Shown here: piece after piece, positions 33,970 through 44,406 of the stretch
Numbering within the stretch: position 1 is the first letter of the stretch
Layout of the letters: each line of letters begins with the position of its first letter
Source of the DNA: Burkholderiales bacterium
GTDB taxonomy: Bacteria; Pseudomonadota; Gammaproteobacteria; Burkholderiales; Burkholderiaceae_C
Direction of reading: 5' to 3'
Length of the DNA: 64,000 bases
Assembly (NCBI GenBank): GCA_016223165.1
Contig: JACRPO010000012.1
Span: forward strand, 1-64,000
The notes under the pieces: model-generated
Told to the model about the DNA's origin: nothing
Seen by the model: only the letters and a program-made list of their open reading frames with translations
Databases searched by the model: none
Made by a program: the position numbers and the translations under genes

Positions 33970-34346
33970 ATGCTTGTCGACACCGACGTACTGATCTGGC
34001 ATCTGCGCGGCTATGCGCAGGCGACAAGGCGGCTCGACGAACTCGGCGCACTCACCTTGTCGGCAGTGAGATATCTCGAAGTACTGCAGGGCATGCGCAA
34101 TAAGGCCGAATTGGTGGCGGTCAAGAAGATGCTGCAGCTTCGCTCCGCCACCTTGCTGCCGTGTCAGAGGCCATCACGCAGAAGGCCATCGATCTCATGG
34201 AGTCCCTGACCCTGAGCCACGGGCTGCAGATGGCTGACGCGCTCATCGCTGCCACCGCGCTCGAGCACGGGCTCCCGGTGCTCACCGGCAACGTCAAGCA
34301 TTTCAGGGCCGTCGATGCTCTAAAGATCGAGGCTTTCGAGCCTTGA
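33970..34346 (+). pseudogene. PIN-domain toxin (VapC-like), frameshifted
   Basis: The first part reads MLVDTDVLIWHLRGYAQATR and LSAVRYLEVLQGMRNKAEL, up to ATLLP. The rest of the domain continues in another frame from about base 34164 (SEAITQKAIDLMESL, MADALIAATALEHGLPVLTG, NVKHF). A missing base around 34158-34166 explains the shift, since the expected Pro-Val junction needs one extra G. PIN residues Asp5, Glu in YLEVLQG and Asp in MADALIAA are all present, but split. The toxin is broken unless this is a sequencing error. Confidence 0.82.
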
Positions 34347-34389
34347 GCTCGAAGGCCGGCAGAAGCGCCTCACTCTGCCCGCCTATCGG

Positions 34390-35202
34390 TCACCGACCAC
34401 GAAGCGACTCTGCCGTGGCAAGCCTGCCCTGCACGCGCGCCACCCCCAGGTACAACGCCGTCGAGACGCCGATCATCAGCGTCGCCACGGCCAGCATGGC
34501 CGGCGTGATGCTGTCGCGCAGGCCGGAGAACATCTCCTGCGGCAGCGTGCGCTGCTGCGCGCCGGCGATGAAGAGCGCGATGACCACGTCGTCGAACGAG
34601 GCCGCGAAGGCAAAGAGCGCACCCGAGGCCACGCCTGAGCGGATGCCGGGCAGCGTGACGCGCCAGAAGGTGGCCGCCGGCGTGGCGCCGCAGGCGGCGG
34701 CAGCGCGCGCGAGGTTGGGGTCCTGCAGCTCCAGCGCCGTGAGCACCGGGATCACGACGAAGGGCACGGCGATCACCGTGTGCGTGATCACGAGGCCGGT
34801 GTAGCTGCCCGTGAGCTGCAGCGGCGCGAGGAAGAAGTAGCTCGCCACCGCGATCAGGATCACCGGCACGATCATCGGCGACAGCGCCAGCATCTTGAGC
34901 GCCGCCGCCCAGCGGTCGCGCCGCCGCGCCAGCCCGAGCGAAGCGAGCGTGCCCAGCACCACCGCGAACGCCGTGGCCAGCGCGCCGACGAAAAGCGAGT
35001 TGCCGAGCGCGCGCATCCAGGTCGCGCTCGTCAGCACCTCCACGTACCAGCGCAGCGAGAGCCCGGGCAGCGGGTAGACGAGCAGGCTGCCGCCGGAGAA
35101 CGACAGCGGCACGATGGCGAGGATCGGCAGGCCGAGGAAGAGCAGCACGCCGGCGACATAGAGGCGCAGCGCCAGGTGGGCCCGGCGGTTGGGCGTGCTC
35201 AT
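34390..35202 (-). CDS. ABC transporter permease, PotC-like
   Basis: 270-residue inner-membrane permease of the spermidine/putrescine family with about six membrane segments. The cytoplasmic EAA-type loop is AAAACGATPAATFWRVTLPGI, contacting the ATPase. GGAGG precedes ATG 35202. Last gene of the amine-uptake operon aminotransferase-ATPase-binding protein-permease-permease. A 141-bp gap with a 16-bp tandem repeat separates it from the other permease. The substrate is probably a polyamine or related amine, from family and neighbours. Confidence 0.88.
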   Translation of the reverse strand: MSTPNRRAHLALRLYVAGVLLFLGLPILAIVPLSFSGGSLLVYPLPGLSLRWYVEVLTSATWMRALGNSLFVGALATAFAVVLGTLASLGLARRRDRWAAALKMLALSPMIVPVILIAVASYFFLAPLQLTGSYTGLVITHTVIAVPFVVIPVLTALELQDPNLARAAAACGATPAATFWRVTLPGIRSGVASGALFAFAASFDDVVIALFIAGAQQRTLPQEMFSGLRDSITPAMLAVATLMIGVSTALYLGVARVQGRLATAESLRGR

Positions 35203-35294
35203 GCGCGGCCTCCGTGCCGCGCGCTGCGCCGCCCGCCCGGATCCACGCGGGTGGGCCCTTCGGGTCCGTGGCGGCAGTGCGCGCTCACGGGGCC

Positions 35295-35342
35295 GCGACT
35301 CCTCGACTCCGCAACTCCTCGATTCAGCATCTCCTCGACTCC
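35295..35342. repeat. 16-bp tandem repeat between the two permease genes (3 copies)
   Basis: Three head-to-tail 16-bp units (GCNACTCCTCGAYTCM type) just downstream of the PotB-like stop. On the transcribed minus strand each unit holds GAGGAG, which looks like a ribosome site but is not followed by a start. It adds length between two genes that are usually adjacent. Confidence 0.82.
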
Positions 35343-35343
35343 C

Positions 35344-36546
35344 TCAACCCAGGCGCAGCGCGCGCCCGCCCGAGAGCCGCTGCGCCAGCGCGTAGAGCGC
35401 GTAGGTGGCGGCCAGCAGCACGAGCCCGAGCGCCGCGGCCAGGCCCCAATTGCCGGTCTCTGCGGTGTACCTGGCGATGAAGTACGAGAGCATCTGGTCA
35501 CCACCGCCGCCCACCAGCGCCGGCGTGATGTAGTAGCCGAGCGCGAGGATGAAGACCATCAGCGCGCCGCCGGCCACGCCCGGTGCGGCCAGCGGCAGGT
35601 AGACGCGCCAGAAGGCCGAAAGCGGCGGCGCGCCCAGGCTGGCCGCCGCGCGCAGGTAGTTGGGCGGGATGTCCTTCAGCACCGCATAGACGGGCAGGAT
35701 CATAAACGGCAGCAGCACATGCGTCATCGCCACCAGCACGCCGGTGCGGTTGTAGATGAGCGCCAGCGGCTCGGTGACGAGGCCGAGCCTGACGAGCAGC
35801 GAGTTGATCAGCCCCTCGCGCTGCAGCAGCACCACCCAGGCCGCCGTGCGCACGAGCAGCGAGGTCCAGAAGGGCAGCATGACGAGCGCCATCAGCCACT
35901 CGGCGGCGCGGCCCTGCACCTGCGTGAGCAGCACCGCCACCGGGAAGCCGAGCACCAGGCACAGCACCGTCACCGCGGCGCTGATGCCGAGCGTGCGACC
36001 GAGCACGTCGAGGTAGACACGCTGGTCGGCCGGGGCCATGACCACCGCGCCCCGTTCGTCGCGCTCGAGGTCGAGCGCCGCGAGCAGGTAGAACGCCGAC
36101 ACCGGCCCCGCCGCCTGCTGCACGGCGGCGAAGAAAGCGGGGCTCGCGAGCATGGGGTCGGCGGCGGCGAAGAAGGCGTCGTCGAAGGCCGTGCCGGAAG
36201 ATGCTCCGTCGGCGCTGCGCGCGAGTGCCGCCTCGGCCTCGCGCGCCGCGCGCATCAGCGAGCTGCGCACGCCGTTGGTGGCGTAGTTGAGCCGCCGCGC
36301 CGCATCGGCCAAGGTGCCGGCGGCGCGCGCCTCGACGATGTCCTGCGCCAGCGCCGCGAACACCGGAGACGGCACCGGCTGCGCGGCGCTCCAGCCCTGC
36401 AGCGCTGCCAGCGTGCGCGGCAGCGCGCGCGGCACCTCGGCCTCGCGCACCGCGAGCGAGAACATCCACGCCAGCGGCAGCGCGAAGCAGGCGAACAGAA
36501 AGGCCGCCAGCGGCAGCGTCAGCCAGCGCTGCGGGCTCGCCGCCAC
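35344..36546 (-). CDS. ABC transporter permease, PotB-like, with large periplasmic insert
   Basis: 400-residue permease. After the first membrane segment (LPLAAFLFACFALPLAWMF) comes a soluble stretch of about 140 residues, Ala-rich and helical, before the remaining five segments. The EAA loop is AAASLGAPPLSAFWRVYLPL. The insert is longer than in classical PotB but occurs in related putative amine permeases. GTG start at 36546, 18 bp after the binding-protein gene. Works with the PotC-like permease and the upstream ATPase. Confidence 0.86.
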   Translation of the reverse strand: MAASPQRWLTLPLAAFLFACFALPLAWMFSLAVREAEVPRALPRTLAALQGWSAAQPVPSPVFAALAQDIVEARAAGTLADAARRLNYATNGVRSSLMRAAREAEAALARSADGASSGTAFDDAFFAAADPMLASPAFFAAVQQAAGPVSAFYLLAALDLERDERGAVVMAPADQRVYLDVLGRTLGISAAVTVLCLVLGFPVAVLLTQVQGRAAEWLMALVMLPFWTSLLVRTAAWVVLLQREGLINSLLVRLGLVTEPLALIYNRTGVLVAMTHVLLPFMILPVYAVLKDIPPNYLRAAASLGAPPLSAFWRVYLPLAAPGVAGGALMVFILALGYYITPALVGGGGDQMLSYFIARYTAETGNWGLAAALGLVLLAATYALYALAQRLSGGRALRLG

Positions 36547-36564
36547 GGCCAGATCAGCAGCGAC

Positions 36565-37647
36565 TCACTTCGCCGCCGCCCACTTGTTCCAGCGCTCGGT
36601 GAGCTTGTCGATGTTGTCGATCCAGAAGCGAGCGTCCTCGGCAAACGCCTGATTGAGGTTGGCCGGGTTCGTCGGCAGCTCGCCCATCAGCGCCGGGTCG
36701 ACCTTGGCTGCGGCCTCCTTGCTGGTGAGGCCGTAGCGGATGTACTTCGGCAGCCTCGCCTGGTTGTCCGGCCGGCCCATGAACTCGATCAGCCGCTCGG
36801 CGTTGGCCTTGTTCGGGCTGCCCTTCATGATTACCCAGCTGTCCATCGTGTAGGGCGTGTCCTTCCAGACCATCTTGAAGTTCTTCTTGTCCTTGTCGTT
36901 GGCGGCGGTGATGCGGCCGTTGTAGGCGGTGGTCATCACCACGTCGCCGGCGGCCAGCATCTGCGGCGGCTGTGCGCCGCTCTTCCAGAAGACGAGATCG
37001 GCCTTGATGGCGTCGAGCTTCTTGAAGGCGCGCTCGACCCCGGCCGGCGTGCGCAGCACCTTGTAGACGTCGGCCTTGGGCACGCCGTCGGCGATGAGCG
37101 CGATCTCGAGGTTCCACTTGGCGCCGTTGCGCACGGCGCGCTTGCCCGGCACCTTCTTGGGGTCGAAGAAGTCGCTCCAGCCGTTGGGTGCGCGCTTCAG
37201 CTTTTCGCCGTCGTAGGCGAGCACGAGGTTGTAGATGATGGCGCCGACACCGCAGGCGTGCACCGCGCCCGGCAGATAGCGGGCGGCGCCGCCGATCTTG
37301 GCCGCGTCGAGCTTCTCGTACAGGCCTTCGTCGCAGCCGACCTCGAGCTCGTCGGCCTCCACCTGCACCACGTCCCAGGTGTTGCTGCCGCCCTTGATCT
37401 TGGTGCGCAGCACGCCGAGGCCGCCGTCCCAGGCCTCGTCGGTGAGCTTCACGCCGGTGGCGATGAAGGGCTTGAAGTAGACCTCCTTCTGGCCGTCCTG
37501 GTAGGCGCCGCCCCAGGAGACGACGCTCAGGTCGCGGGTCTGCGCCGCGGCGGGCGTGATCGCCGCTGCGAATGCAAAAGCCGCCAGTGCCGTGCCGGTG
37601 GCGCATGCACTCAGGAATGCAGACCGCTTCGTGCTTCTCTTGCTCAT
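36565..37647 (-). CDS. ABC transporter substrate-binding protein, PotD-like
   Basis: 360-residue periplasmic protein with an N-terminal signal peptide (KRSAFLSACATGTALAAFAFAAA, cleaved near AAAQT). The mature part begins LSVVSWGGAYQDGQKEVYF and shows WDVVQVEADELEVGCDEG, LVLAYDGEKL and FMGRPDNQA, as in bacterial extracellular solute-binding family 1/PotD-like proteins. ATG 37647 follows an AGGAGCGAGG ribosome site. The ligand is probably a polyamine-like amine, given the neighbouring aminotransferase. Confidence 0.9.
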   Translation of the reverse strand: MSKRSTKRSAFLSACATGTALAAFAFAAAITPAAAQTRDLSVVSWGGAYQDGQKEVYFKPFIATGVKLTDEAWDGGLGVLRTKIKGGSNTWDVVQVEADELEVGCDEGLYEKLDAAKIGGAARYLPGAVHACGVGAIIYNLVLAYDGEKLKRAPNGWSDFFDPKKVPGKRAVRNGAKWNLEIALIADGVPKADVYKVLRTPAGVERAFKKLDAIKADLVFWKSGAQPPQMLAAGDVVMTTAYNGRITAANDKDKKNFKMVWKDTPYTMDSWVIMKGSPNKANAERLIEFMGRPDNQARLPKYIRYGLTSKEAAAKVDPALMGELPTNPANLNQAFAEDARFWIDNIDKLTERWNKWAAAK

Positions 37648-37702
37648 GGTCCTCGCTCCTCGTCGTTGAATGTGTCCCGCGCCGCGCTTGTCGCCCCGAG
37701 AC

Positions 37703-38869
<1,167 letters not shown>

Positions 38870-38903
38870 GTCTTGCCGAGGCCCGGGCGGTTGCGGCTCA
38901 GCT

Positions 38904-40286
38904 TCAGCGCCGGCCCTCGCCATGACCCAGCCAGTGCATCGTGTCGGCCATGGCCAACTCGAGCTTGGCCAGCAATTCGTCGATCTCGGCTTCGGTGATG
39001 GTGAGCGGCGGCGAGAAGGCGATGATGTCGCCGGCCATCACGCGCACGATGAGGCCGTGGTTCTGCGCCGCTTTCGCGAGGTAGGCGCCGACACCCTCGG
39101 CGGCGTCGAAAGGCTTGCGCGCCTTCGGCTCGGCCGCGAGTTCGATGGCGCCGATGAGGCCGAGCCCGCGCACCTCGCCGACGATCGGGTGGCCTGCGTA
39201 CTTGCGCAGCCCGGCCTGCAGCCGCGGCGCCACCTGCTGCACATGCTCGACGATGCGGTCGCTCTCGTAGATCTTCAGCGTCTCCAGCGCCACCGCGCAG
39301 GCCACCGGGTGGCCGCTGTAGGTGTAGCCGTGGCCGAAGGTGCCCACGCTCGCCGCGGCATCGGCGATGACCTGGTAGACCTTGTCGTTGATATACAGCG
39401 CCGACATCGGCACGTAGGCGCTCGTCATCATCTTGGCCACGCTGATGAGGTCGGGCTCGAGGCCGTAGACCTGCGTGCCGAAGTTGGCGCCGAGGCGGCC
39501 GAACCCGGTGACGACCTCGTCGGCGATGAAGAGCAGGTCGTACTTCGCGAGGAGGGCCTGCACGCGCTCGAAGTAGCCCGGCGGCGGCACGATGACGCCG
39601 CCGGCGCCCTGCACCGGCTCGGCGATGAAGGCGGCCACGGTGTCCGCCCCCTCCTGCTGGATCGTCTGCTCGAGCTCCGCCGCCAGGCGCGCGCCGAAGG
39701 CCTCGGGCGACTCGCCGTCCTTCGCAAACTGATAGGCGTGCGGGCAGCCGACGCGCACGATGCCCGGCAGCGGCAGGTCGAACTGCGTGTGCATGATCGG
39801 CAGGCCGCTCATCGAGGCCGCCGCCACGGTGACGCCGTGGTAGCCCTTGATCCGCGCCAGGATCTTCTTCTTCCTCGGCAGGCCGCGCGCGTTGTTGTAC
39901 ATGTGCACGAGCTTGTAGGCGGTGTCGTTGCTCTCCGAGCCCGAGTTGGCGAAGAGCACGCGCGCCATCGGCACCGGCGCCCAGCGCATCAGCGTCTCGA
40001 CGAGCTCGGCCACCGGGCCGGGCACCTTGCCCGAGAAGGCGTGGTAGTAGGGCAGCGTCTGCATCTGCCGCGTCGCGGCGTCGACGAGGCGTTTCTCGGA
40101 GAAGCCGAGCGAGGCGCACCACAGGCCCGCCATCGCCTCGAGATATTTCTTGCCGTCCTCGCCGTAGACATAGACACCCTCGCCGCGCGTGATGACGAGC
40201 GGGCCGTCGCGCTCGAGCTGGCGCGGTTGCGTGTAGGGGTGCAGGTGGTAGCGGCTATCGGCGAGCGCGGTGGCGGTGAGCGTCAT
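38904..40286 (-). CDS. Class III omega-aminotransferase (amine:pyruvate type)
   Basis: 460-residue PLP enzyme that transfers the amino group of amines such as putrescine or GABA to pyruvate or a related keto acid. It has GLWCASLGFSEKRLV, NSGSESNDTAYKLV, the PLP aspartate in FIADEVVTGFGRLG and Lys285 (VAKMMTSAY) for the Schiff base. Pyruvate-linked family members have this sequence style. First gene of the amine operon, so uptake and first catabolic step are joined. The exact amine is not decidable. Confidence 0.93.
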   Translation of the reverse strand: MTLTATALADSRYHLHPYTQPRQLERDGPLVITRGEGVYVYGEDGKKYLEAMAGLWCASLGFSEKRLVDAATRQMQTLPYYHAFSGKVPGPVAELVETLMRWAPVPMARVLFANSGSESNDTAYKLVHMYNNARGLPRKKKILARIKGYHGVTVAAASMSGLPIMHTQFDLPLPGIVRVGCPHAYQFAKDGESPEAFGARLAAELEQTIQQEGADTVAAFIAEPVQGAGGVIVPPPGYFERVQALLAKYDLLFIADEVVTGFGRLGANFGTQVYGLEPDLISVAKMMTSAYVPMSALYINDKVYQVIADAAASVGTFGHGYTYSGHPVACAVALETLKIYESDRIVEHVQQVAPRLQAGLRKYAGHPIVGEVRGLGLIGAIELAAEPKARKPFDAAEGVGAYLAKAAQNHGLIVRVMAGDIIAFSPPLTITEAEIDELLAKLELAMADTMHWLGHGEGRR

Positions 40287-40386
40287 GGGCGATCCGGTGG
40301 ACCCCGCACGGGCACCTTGCCGCGGGGCAGCGCCGAATGTAATGCGGCGCGCGCGCTGGCTGTGCGCCCGATTCTGCCCAGGCTGT

Positions 40387-42300
40387 TCAGCGCTGCTGCA
40401 GCAAGGCCGCCACCCGGCTCCGCAGCAGATCCGGCGAGACCTCGGCCGCCGGCACGGCCGGCCCGGCCACCAGGCCCACCGGCGTGAACAGGCCGCGGCG
40501 GAAGGGCTTGACCATCGCCGCGCCCTTCTCGATGCGCGAGAAGAACGAGCCCCACAGGTTCTGCAGCGCCAGCGGCACCACCGGCACCGGGTGCGTGGCC
40601 AGCACCTTCATGATGCCTCCCTTGAACTCGGCCAGCTCGCCGTCTTTCGTGAGCCCGCCCTCGGGGAAGATGCACAGCAGCTGCCCGTCGGCGAGCACGG
40701 CGCGCGCCTGCGCGAAGGCGTTCTCGTAGGCGGCCGCGTCCTCGCGTTGCGGTGCGATCGGGATCGCCTTGCCCAGGCGGAACAAGGCGCCGAGCACGGG
40801 AATGGCGAAGATGCGGTGGTCCATGATGAAGCGGATCGGCCGCGGGCTCGCCGCCATCAGCAGCACCGCATCGACGAAGCTGACGTGGTTGCTGACGAGG
40901 ATCGCCGCGCCCTCGATGGGGATGTGCTGCTCGCCGCGCACGCGGAAGCGGTAGATCAGGTGCGTGAGGATCCAGGCGAGGAAGCGCAGCAGGTACTCGG
41001 GCACGAGCAGGAAGATGTAGGACGCGACCACGGCGTTGAGCAGGCCGACGACGAGGAAGACCTCGGGAATCGTGAAGCCCGCCTTCAGCAGCAGGCCGAC
41101 ACCGACCGAGCTGACGATCATGAACAGCGCATTGAGGATGTTGTTGGCCGCGATGATGCGGGCCCGGTGCGTCGGTTGCGCACGCAGCTGGATCAGCGCA
41201 TACATCGGCACGCTATAGAGGCCCGCGAAGAGCGCCAGCAGCGCCAGGTCGAGCAGCGCGCGCCAGTGCGCCCAGGCCTCGCTGCCGGCCGTGAAGGCGG
41301 CCAGCGTGTAAGGCGCTGCCGGCGCCGGCAGCCCGCGCGTCGCGAAGTAGAGGTCGACCGCGAACACCGTCATGCCGAAAGCGCCCACCGGCACGAGGCC
41401 GATCTCGACATGCCGGCGCGAGAGCGTCTCGCACAGCAGCGAGCCGGTGCCGATGCCCACCGAGAACACCACCAGCAGCAGCGAGGCGACATGCTCGTTG
41501 CCGTGCAGCACGTCCTTGGCCAGGGCCGGGAACTGGCTCAGGAAGACGGCGCCGAAGAACCACATCCACGAGATGCCGAGCAGCGAGCGGAAGACGACGA
41601 TGCTCTCGCGCGCTACCTTCAGGTTGCGCCAGGTCTCGCTGAAGGGGTTCCAGTTGACCTTCAGGCCCGGGGCCGTCGAGGGCGTCGCCGGCACCCAGTG
41701 CGCGACGACGCGCCCGGCCACCGCGAGCGCGAGGCTCGTCAGCGCGACGGCGCGCGCGCTCGGCAGCCAGTAGCCCTCGGGCAGCGCGATGAGTACGCCG
41801 CCGATGACGTTGCCGATCAGGATGGCGACGAAGGTGCCCATCTCGATCATGCCGTTGCCGCCGGTGAGCTCGCGCTCGGAGAGGTGCTGCGGCAGGTAGG
41901 CGTACTTCACCGGCCCGAACAGCGTGCTGTGCAGGCCGAGCAGGAAGATGCAGAACAGCAGCAGCGGCACGTTAGTGACAAAGAGCCCGACCGTGCCCAG
42001 CACCATGATGACGATCTCGAGGTTCTTCACCATGCGCGTGAGCATGCCCTTGTCGTACTTGTCGGCGAGCTGCCCCGAGGTGGCCGAGAAGAGCAGGAAG
42101 GGCGCGATGAAGACCGCGCCGATCACGAGGCCGGCCATCGCCGGCGGCATCCAGGCGACGCTGAGGCGGTAGGTGACCAGCATCGTGAACGCGAACTTGA
42201 AGACGTTGTCGTTCGCGGCGCCGAGGAACTGCGTCCAGAAGAAGGGCGCGAAGCGGCGCTGCGACAACAGCGCGAACTGGTTCGGGTGCGGGTCGGACAT
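40387..42300 (-). CDS. MFS lysophospholipid flippase-like / PlsC acyltransferase fusion
   Basis: 637 residues. The first 420 or so form a 12-helix MFS transporter of the LplT type (FWTQFLGAANDNVFKFAF, GPVKYAYLPQHLSERELTGGN). The last 190 are a PlsC acyltransferase with NHVSFVD (catalytic HX4D) and FPEGGLTKDG. In enterobacteria LplT and the acyltransferase-synthetase Aas are separate; here the transporter is fused to the acyltransferase and no acyl-ACP synthetase domain follows. Likely role: flipping and re-acylating lysophospholipids in the inner membrane. Confidence 0.9.
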   Translation of the reverse strand: MSDPHPNQFALLSQRRFAPFFWTQFLGAANDNVFKFAFTMLVTYRLSVAWMPPAMAGLVIGAVFIAPFLLFSATSGQLADKYDKGMLTRMVKNLEIVIMVLGTVGLFVTNVPLLLFCIFLLGLHSTLFGPVKYAYLPQHLSERELTGGNGMIEMGTFVAILIGNVIGGVLIALPEGYWLPSARAVALTSLALAVAGRVVAHWVPATPSTAPGLKVNWNPFSETWRNLKVARESIVVFRSLLGISWMWFFGAVFLSQFPALAKDVLHGNEHVASLLLVVFSVGIGTGSLLCETLSRRHVEIGLVPVGAFGMTVFAVDLYFATRGLPAPAAPYTLAAFTAGSEAWAHWRALLDLALLALFAGLYSVPMYALIQLRAQPTHRARIIAANNILNALFMIVSSVGVGLLLKAGFTIPEVFLVVGLLNAVVASYIFLLVPEYLLRFLAWILTHLIYRFRVRGEQHIPIEGAAILVSNHVSFVDAVLLMAASPRPIRFIMDHRIFAIPVLGALFRLGKAIPIAPQREDAAAYENAFAQARAVLADGQLLCIFPEGGLTKDGELAEFKGGIMKVLATHPVPVVPLALQNLWGSFFSRIEKGAAMVKPFRRGLFTPVGLVAGPAVPAAEVSPDLLRSRVAALLQQR

Positions 42301-42354
42301 TCGAAGTGCCTCGGGTGGAGTCTTGTTCTTCGGGCACGCGCGCCGCGTGCCGGG

Positions 42355-43227
42355 TCAGGGGCGCACGATTCTCGGCCTTCCTTCGCCCAGCCCGGAACGG
42401 GCCAGCCACTCGAAGACCGAGTCGGCCGTCACGGTCTCAATGCGATCGGCGAAGCGCTTGTGATTGGGGTGGTCGTCGAAGGCGACATGCGCCATGCCGA
42501 CCCGCGCGCTCAGGCGGGTGAGCGCACCCAGGCGCAGCACATGCGGCTCGTAGCCTTTGGCGCCCAGCCACGCCTGCGCCTGCTGGCGTGCGTCCCTGCT
42601 GCGGCCGGCGATCGGGTCCAGCACGCCGGCCATCGTCTCGATCAGCCACTGGTTGCTCTGCTGGTAGCGCGTCGCCCAGGGGTAGGCGACCATGCTGTAG
42701 CGCGGCTCGTGCCAGCGCGCCACCTCGGCATTGCCGCGCAGCACCGGCAGCAGCGCCGCCTGCGCCTCGAGCGCCAGCACGACATAGGCGGCCTCGTAGC
42801 GGTGCGGCCGGTCGAGGAAGAACTCGCCCAGGCCCTGGCGATAGACCGCGCCCTCGGCCGTGCCGCAGTGATTGAGCTTGTGCACGACGCGCCAGTACGA
42901 GCCGGTGGCGTCGCCGCTGCGGTAGGCGAAACCGATGTGCGACCAGCGCAGCTGGTAGCGCGCGAGGTCCTGGCCGGCGCGCGCCAGCACCACCACCTGC
43001 GCGCCGCTGCGGTCGAGCTCCCGTGCCGTCGCTTCGGCGAGCGCCATGCCCTGCATCACCTCGCTGGCCGTGCTCATCTGCGCGTCGCAGGGGCGGCCGG
43101 CCCGCGCCGCCGTCGGCGCGGCAGCGAGCGCCACCCCCAGCGCGGCGAGCAGTGCGGCGGCGGCGGCGCAACGACGGCTCGCGGCAGCCGGCCTTCGGGT
43201 CGGCCTCATCGCGCTCATCGCCTTCAT
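42355..43227 (-). CDS. DUF2145 family exported protein
   Basis: 290-residue protein with an N-terminal signal (RRCAAAAALLAALGVALAAAPTAARA). The mature part, SHIGFAYRSG, WRVVHKLNHCG, GLGEFFLDRP, VAYPWATRYQQSNQW and RVGMAHVAFDDHPNHKRF, fits the DUF2145 family and is reminiscent of NlpC-like cysteine-hydrolase folds (Cys in LNHCG, His in HVAFDDHPN), though no activity is established. Its ATG overlaps the stop of the upstream small membrane gene by four bases. Confidence 0.8.
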   Translation of the reverse strand: MKAMSAMRPTRRPAAASRRCAAAAALLAALGVALAAAPTAARAGRPCDAQMSTASEVMQGMALAEATARELDRSGAQVVVLARAGQDLARYQLRWSHIGFAYRSGDATGSYWRVVHKLNHCGTAEGAVYRQGLGEFFLDRPHRYEAAYVVLALEAQAALLPVLRGNAEVARWHEPRYSMVAYPWATRYQQSNQWLIETMAGVLDPIAGRSRDARQQAQAWLGAKGYEPHVLRLGALTRLSARVGMAHVAFDDHPNHKRFADRIETVTADSVFEWLARSGLGEGRPRIVRP

Positions 43228-43652
43228 CGCGTGATGCGCTCGTTGTGCAGCAGCGCGCGGCCCAGCTCGTTGGGGATGAAGGCCAGCGCCGCACCGGCCG
43301 CCGAGAGCACCCAGCCGGTGGCGACGACGCTGACGACGATCGCCGCGCCCACCGATGCGGAGACATGGCCCGCAAAGTGCACGCTGGCGCGCGCGCCGTC
43401 GCTGGCGCGCTCCAGCATCCACACCGTGCCCGCGGCCGACGCCTCCACCGCGACGATCGTGAAGGCGGCGCTGCCCGCCACCAGCAGCACCGGTCCGGCA
43501 ATGGATACGGCCACCGGCAGCGAGAGCGAGAGCGAACTCGCCTCCGAGGCGTTGACGCCATGGGCGCGCACCGGCAGCACGGCCGAGGTCGAGAGGGCGA
43601 CGGCGAGCATCAGAGCGTTGAGGACGGACGTGGTGGACACGCGTTTCTCCAT
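43224..43652 (-). CDS. Small exported/membrane protein paired with DUF2145
   Basis: About 142 residues (ATG 43652; 43679 also possible). It has a signal-like start (STTSVLNALMLAVALSTSAVLPVRA), a hydrophobic segment (LSLPVAVSIAGPVLLVAGSAAF) and a second (SVGAAIVVSVVATGWVLSAAGAALAFI). No named family recalled. The ATGA overlap with the DUF2145 gene implies a linked function. Confidence 0.62.
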   Translation of the reverse strand: MEKRVSTTSVLNALMLAVALSTSAVLPVRAHGVNASEASSLSLSLPVAVSIAGPVLLVAGSAAFTIVAVEASAAGTVWMLERASDGARASVHFAGHVSASVGAAIVVSVVATGWVLSAAGAALAFIPNELGRALLHNERITR

Positions 43653-43772
43653 CACGGGCGCCACGGCGGGTGCCCGCATCGATCGATTCGTGGGGTGGTC
43701 GCGCGCGCCGCGCGATGCGAAGGCGGTCCCGGTGGGCGGGACGCAGGAAAGTCGACTGTCGAGGGCGAGGCC

Positions 43773-44249
43773 TCAGCCGCCGTTGCCGCGCGCCTCGGCC
43801 TGCGCCATCGCACGGCCGGCCAGGCGTGCTTCCTGCAAGTCGGCGTCGTGCTTGTCGCGCAGCGTCTTGGCCAGCGTGAACACGGTCGAGATGAGGAACA
43901 GCCAGCTCACGAGCAGGAAGCTCTTGTAGGTGGGGTTGATGTCCATGCGCCACAGGCCCCAGCCCGTGAGCGCCATCGCGACAGCAAAGCCGGCCCAGAC
44001 GACCATCTTGAACATCGGCGTGTCGACGCGGCGGCGCTCGTTGTCGCGCACGAACTTGGCGAGCGCGAAAGCGGCCGACATGCAGAACACGTAGCCCATG
44101 ATCATGAAGGCGCGGTCGAGATCGTCACCCGGCAGCCAGGCGAGGCCCACGGCACACAGCGTGACGGCGACGCCGAAGGACAGCCACACCTGCATCTGCC
44201 AGGCGCGGGTGTCGCGCTTCATCATCGTCATGGGACCTTGTTCGTTCAT
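43773..44249 (-). CDS. YiaA/YiaB family inner membrane protein
   Basis: 158-residue protein with four membrane helices arranged as two similar pairs. Each half has W-x(n)-G-F/A then MGYVFCMSAAFALAKFVRDNE or WLFLISTVFTLAKTLRDKHD, the YiaA/YiaB two-helix repeat. ATG 44249 follows GAGGGTTTCG. Function unknown; stress-related expression is reported for the E. coli relatives. It stands between the DUF2145 pair and the amidohydrolase. Confidence 0.85.
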   Translation of the reverse strand: MNEQGPMTMMKRDTRAWQMQVWLSFGVAVTLCAVGLAWLPGDDLDRAFMIMGYVFCMSAAFALAKFVRDNERRRVDTPMFKMVVWAGFAVAMALTGWGLWRMDINPTYKSFLLVSWLFLISTVFTLAKTLRDKHDADLQEARLAGRAMAQAEARGNGG

Positions 44250-44406
44250 CGAAACCCTCGCGGGTGGTTGGACATGGCGGCCATTCTGGGCAGCGGTGTG
44301 GGGCGGCGTCAAAGCGATTGCAGGGCGTGCCATCGGGGCGGCCCGACGGTATCGGCCGCCGAGCCCCACTTGCGGGGGTGGCCCTCTTGCCGGCGTGCGC
44401 AGCGGC

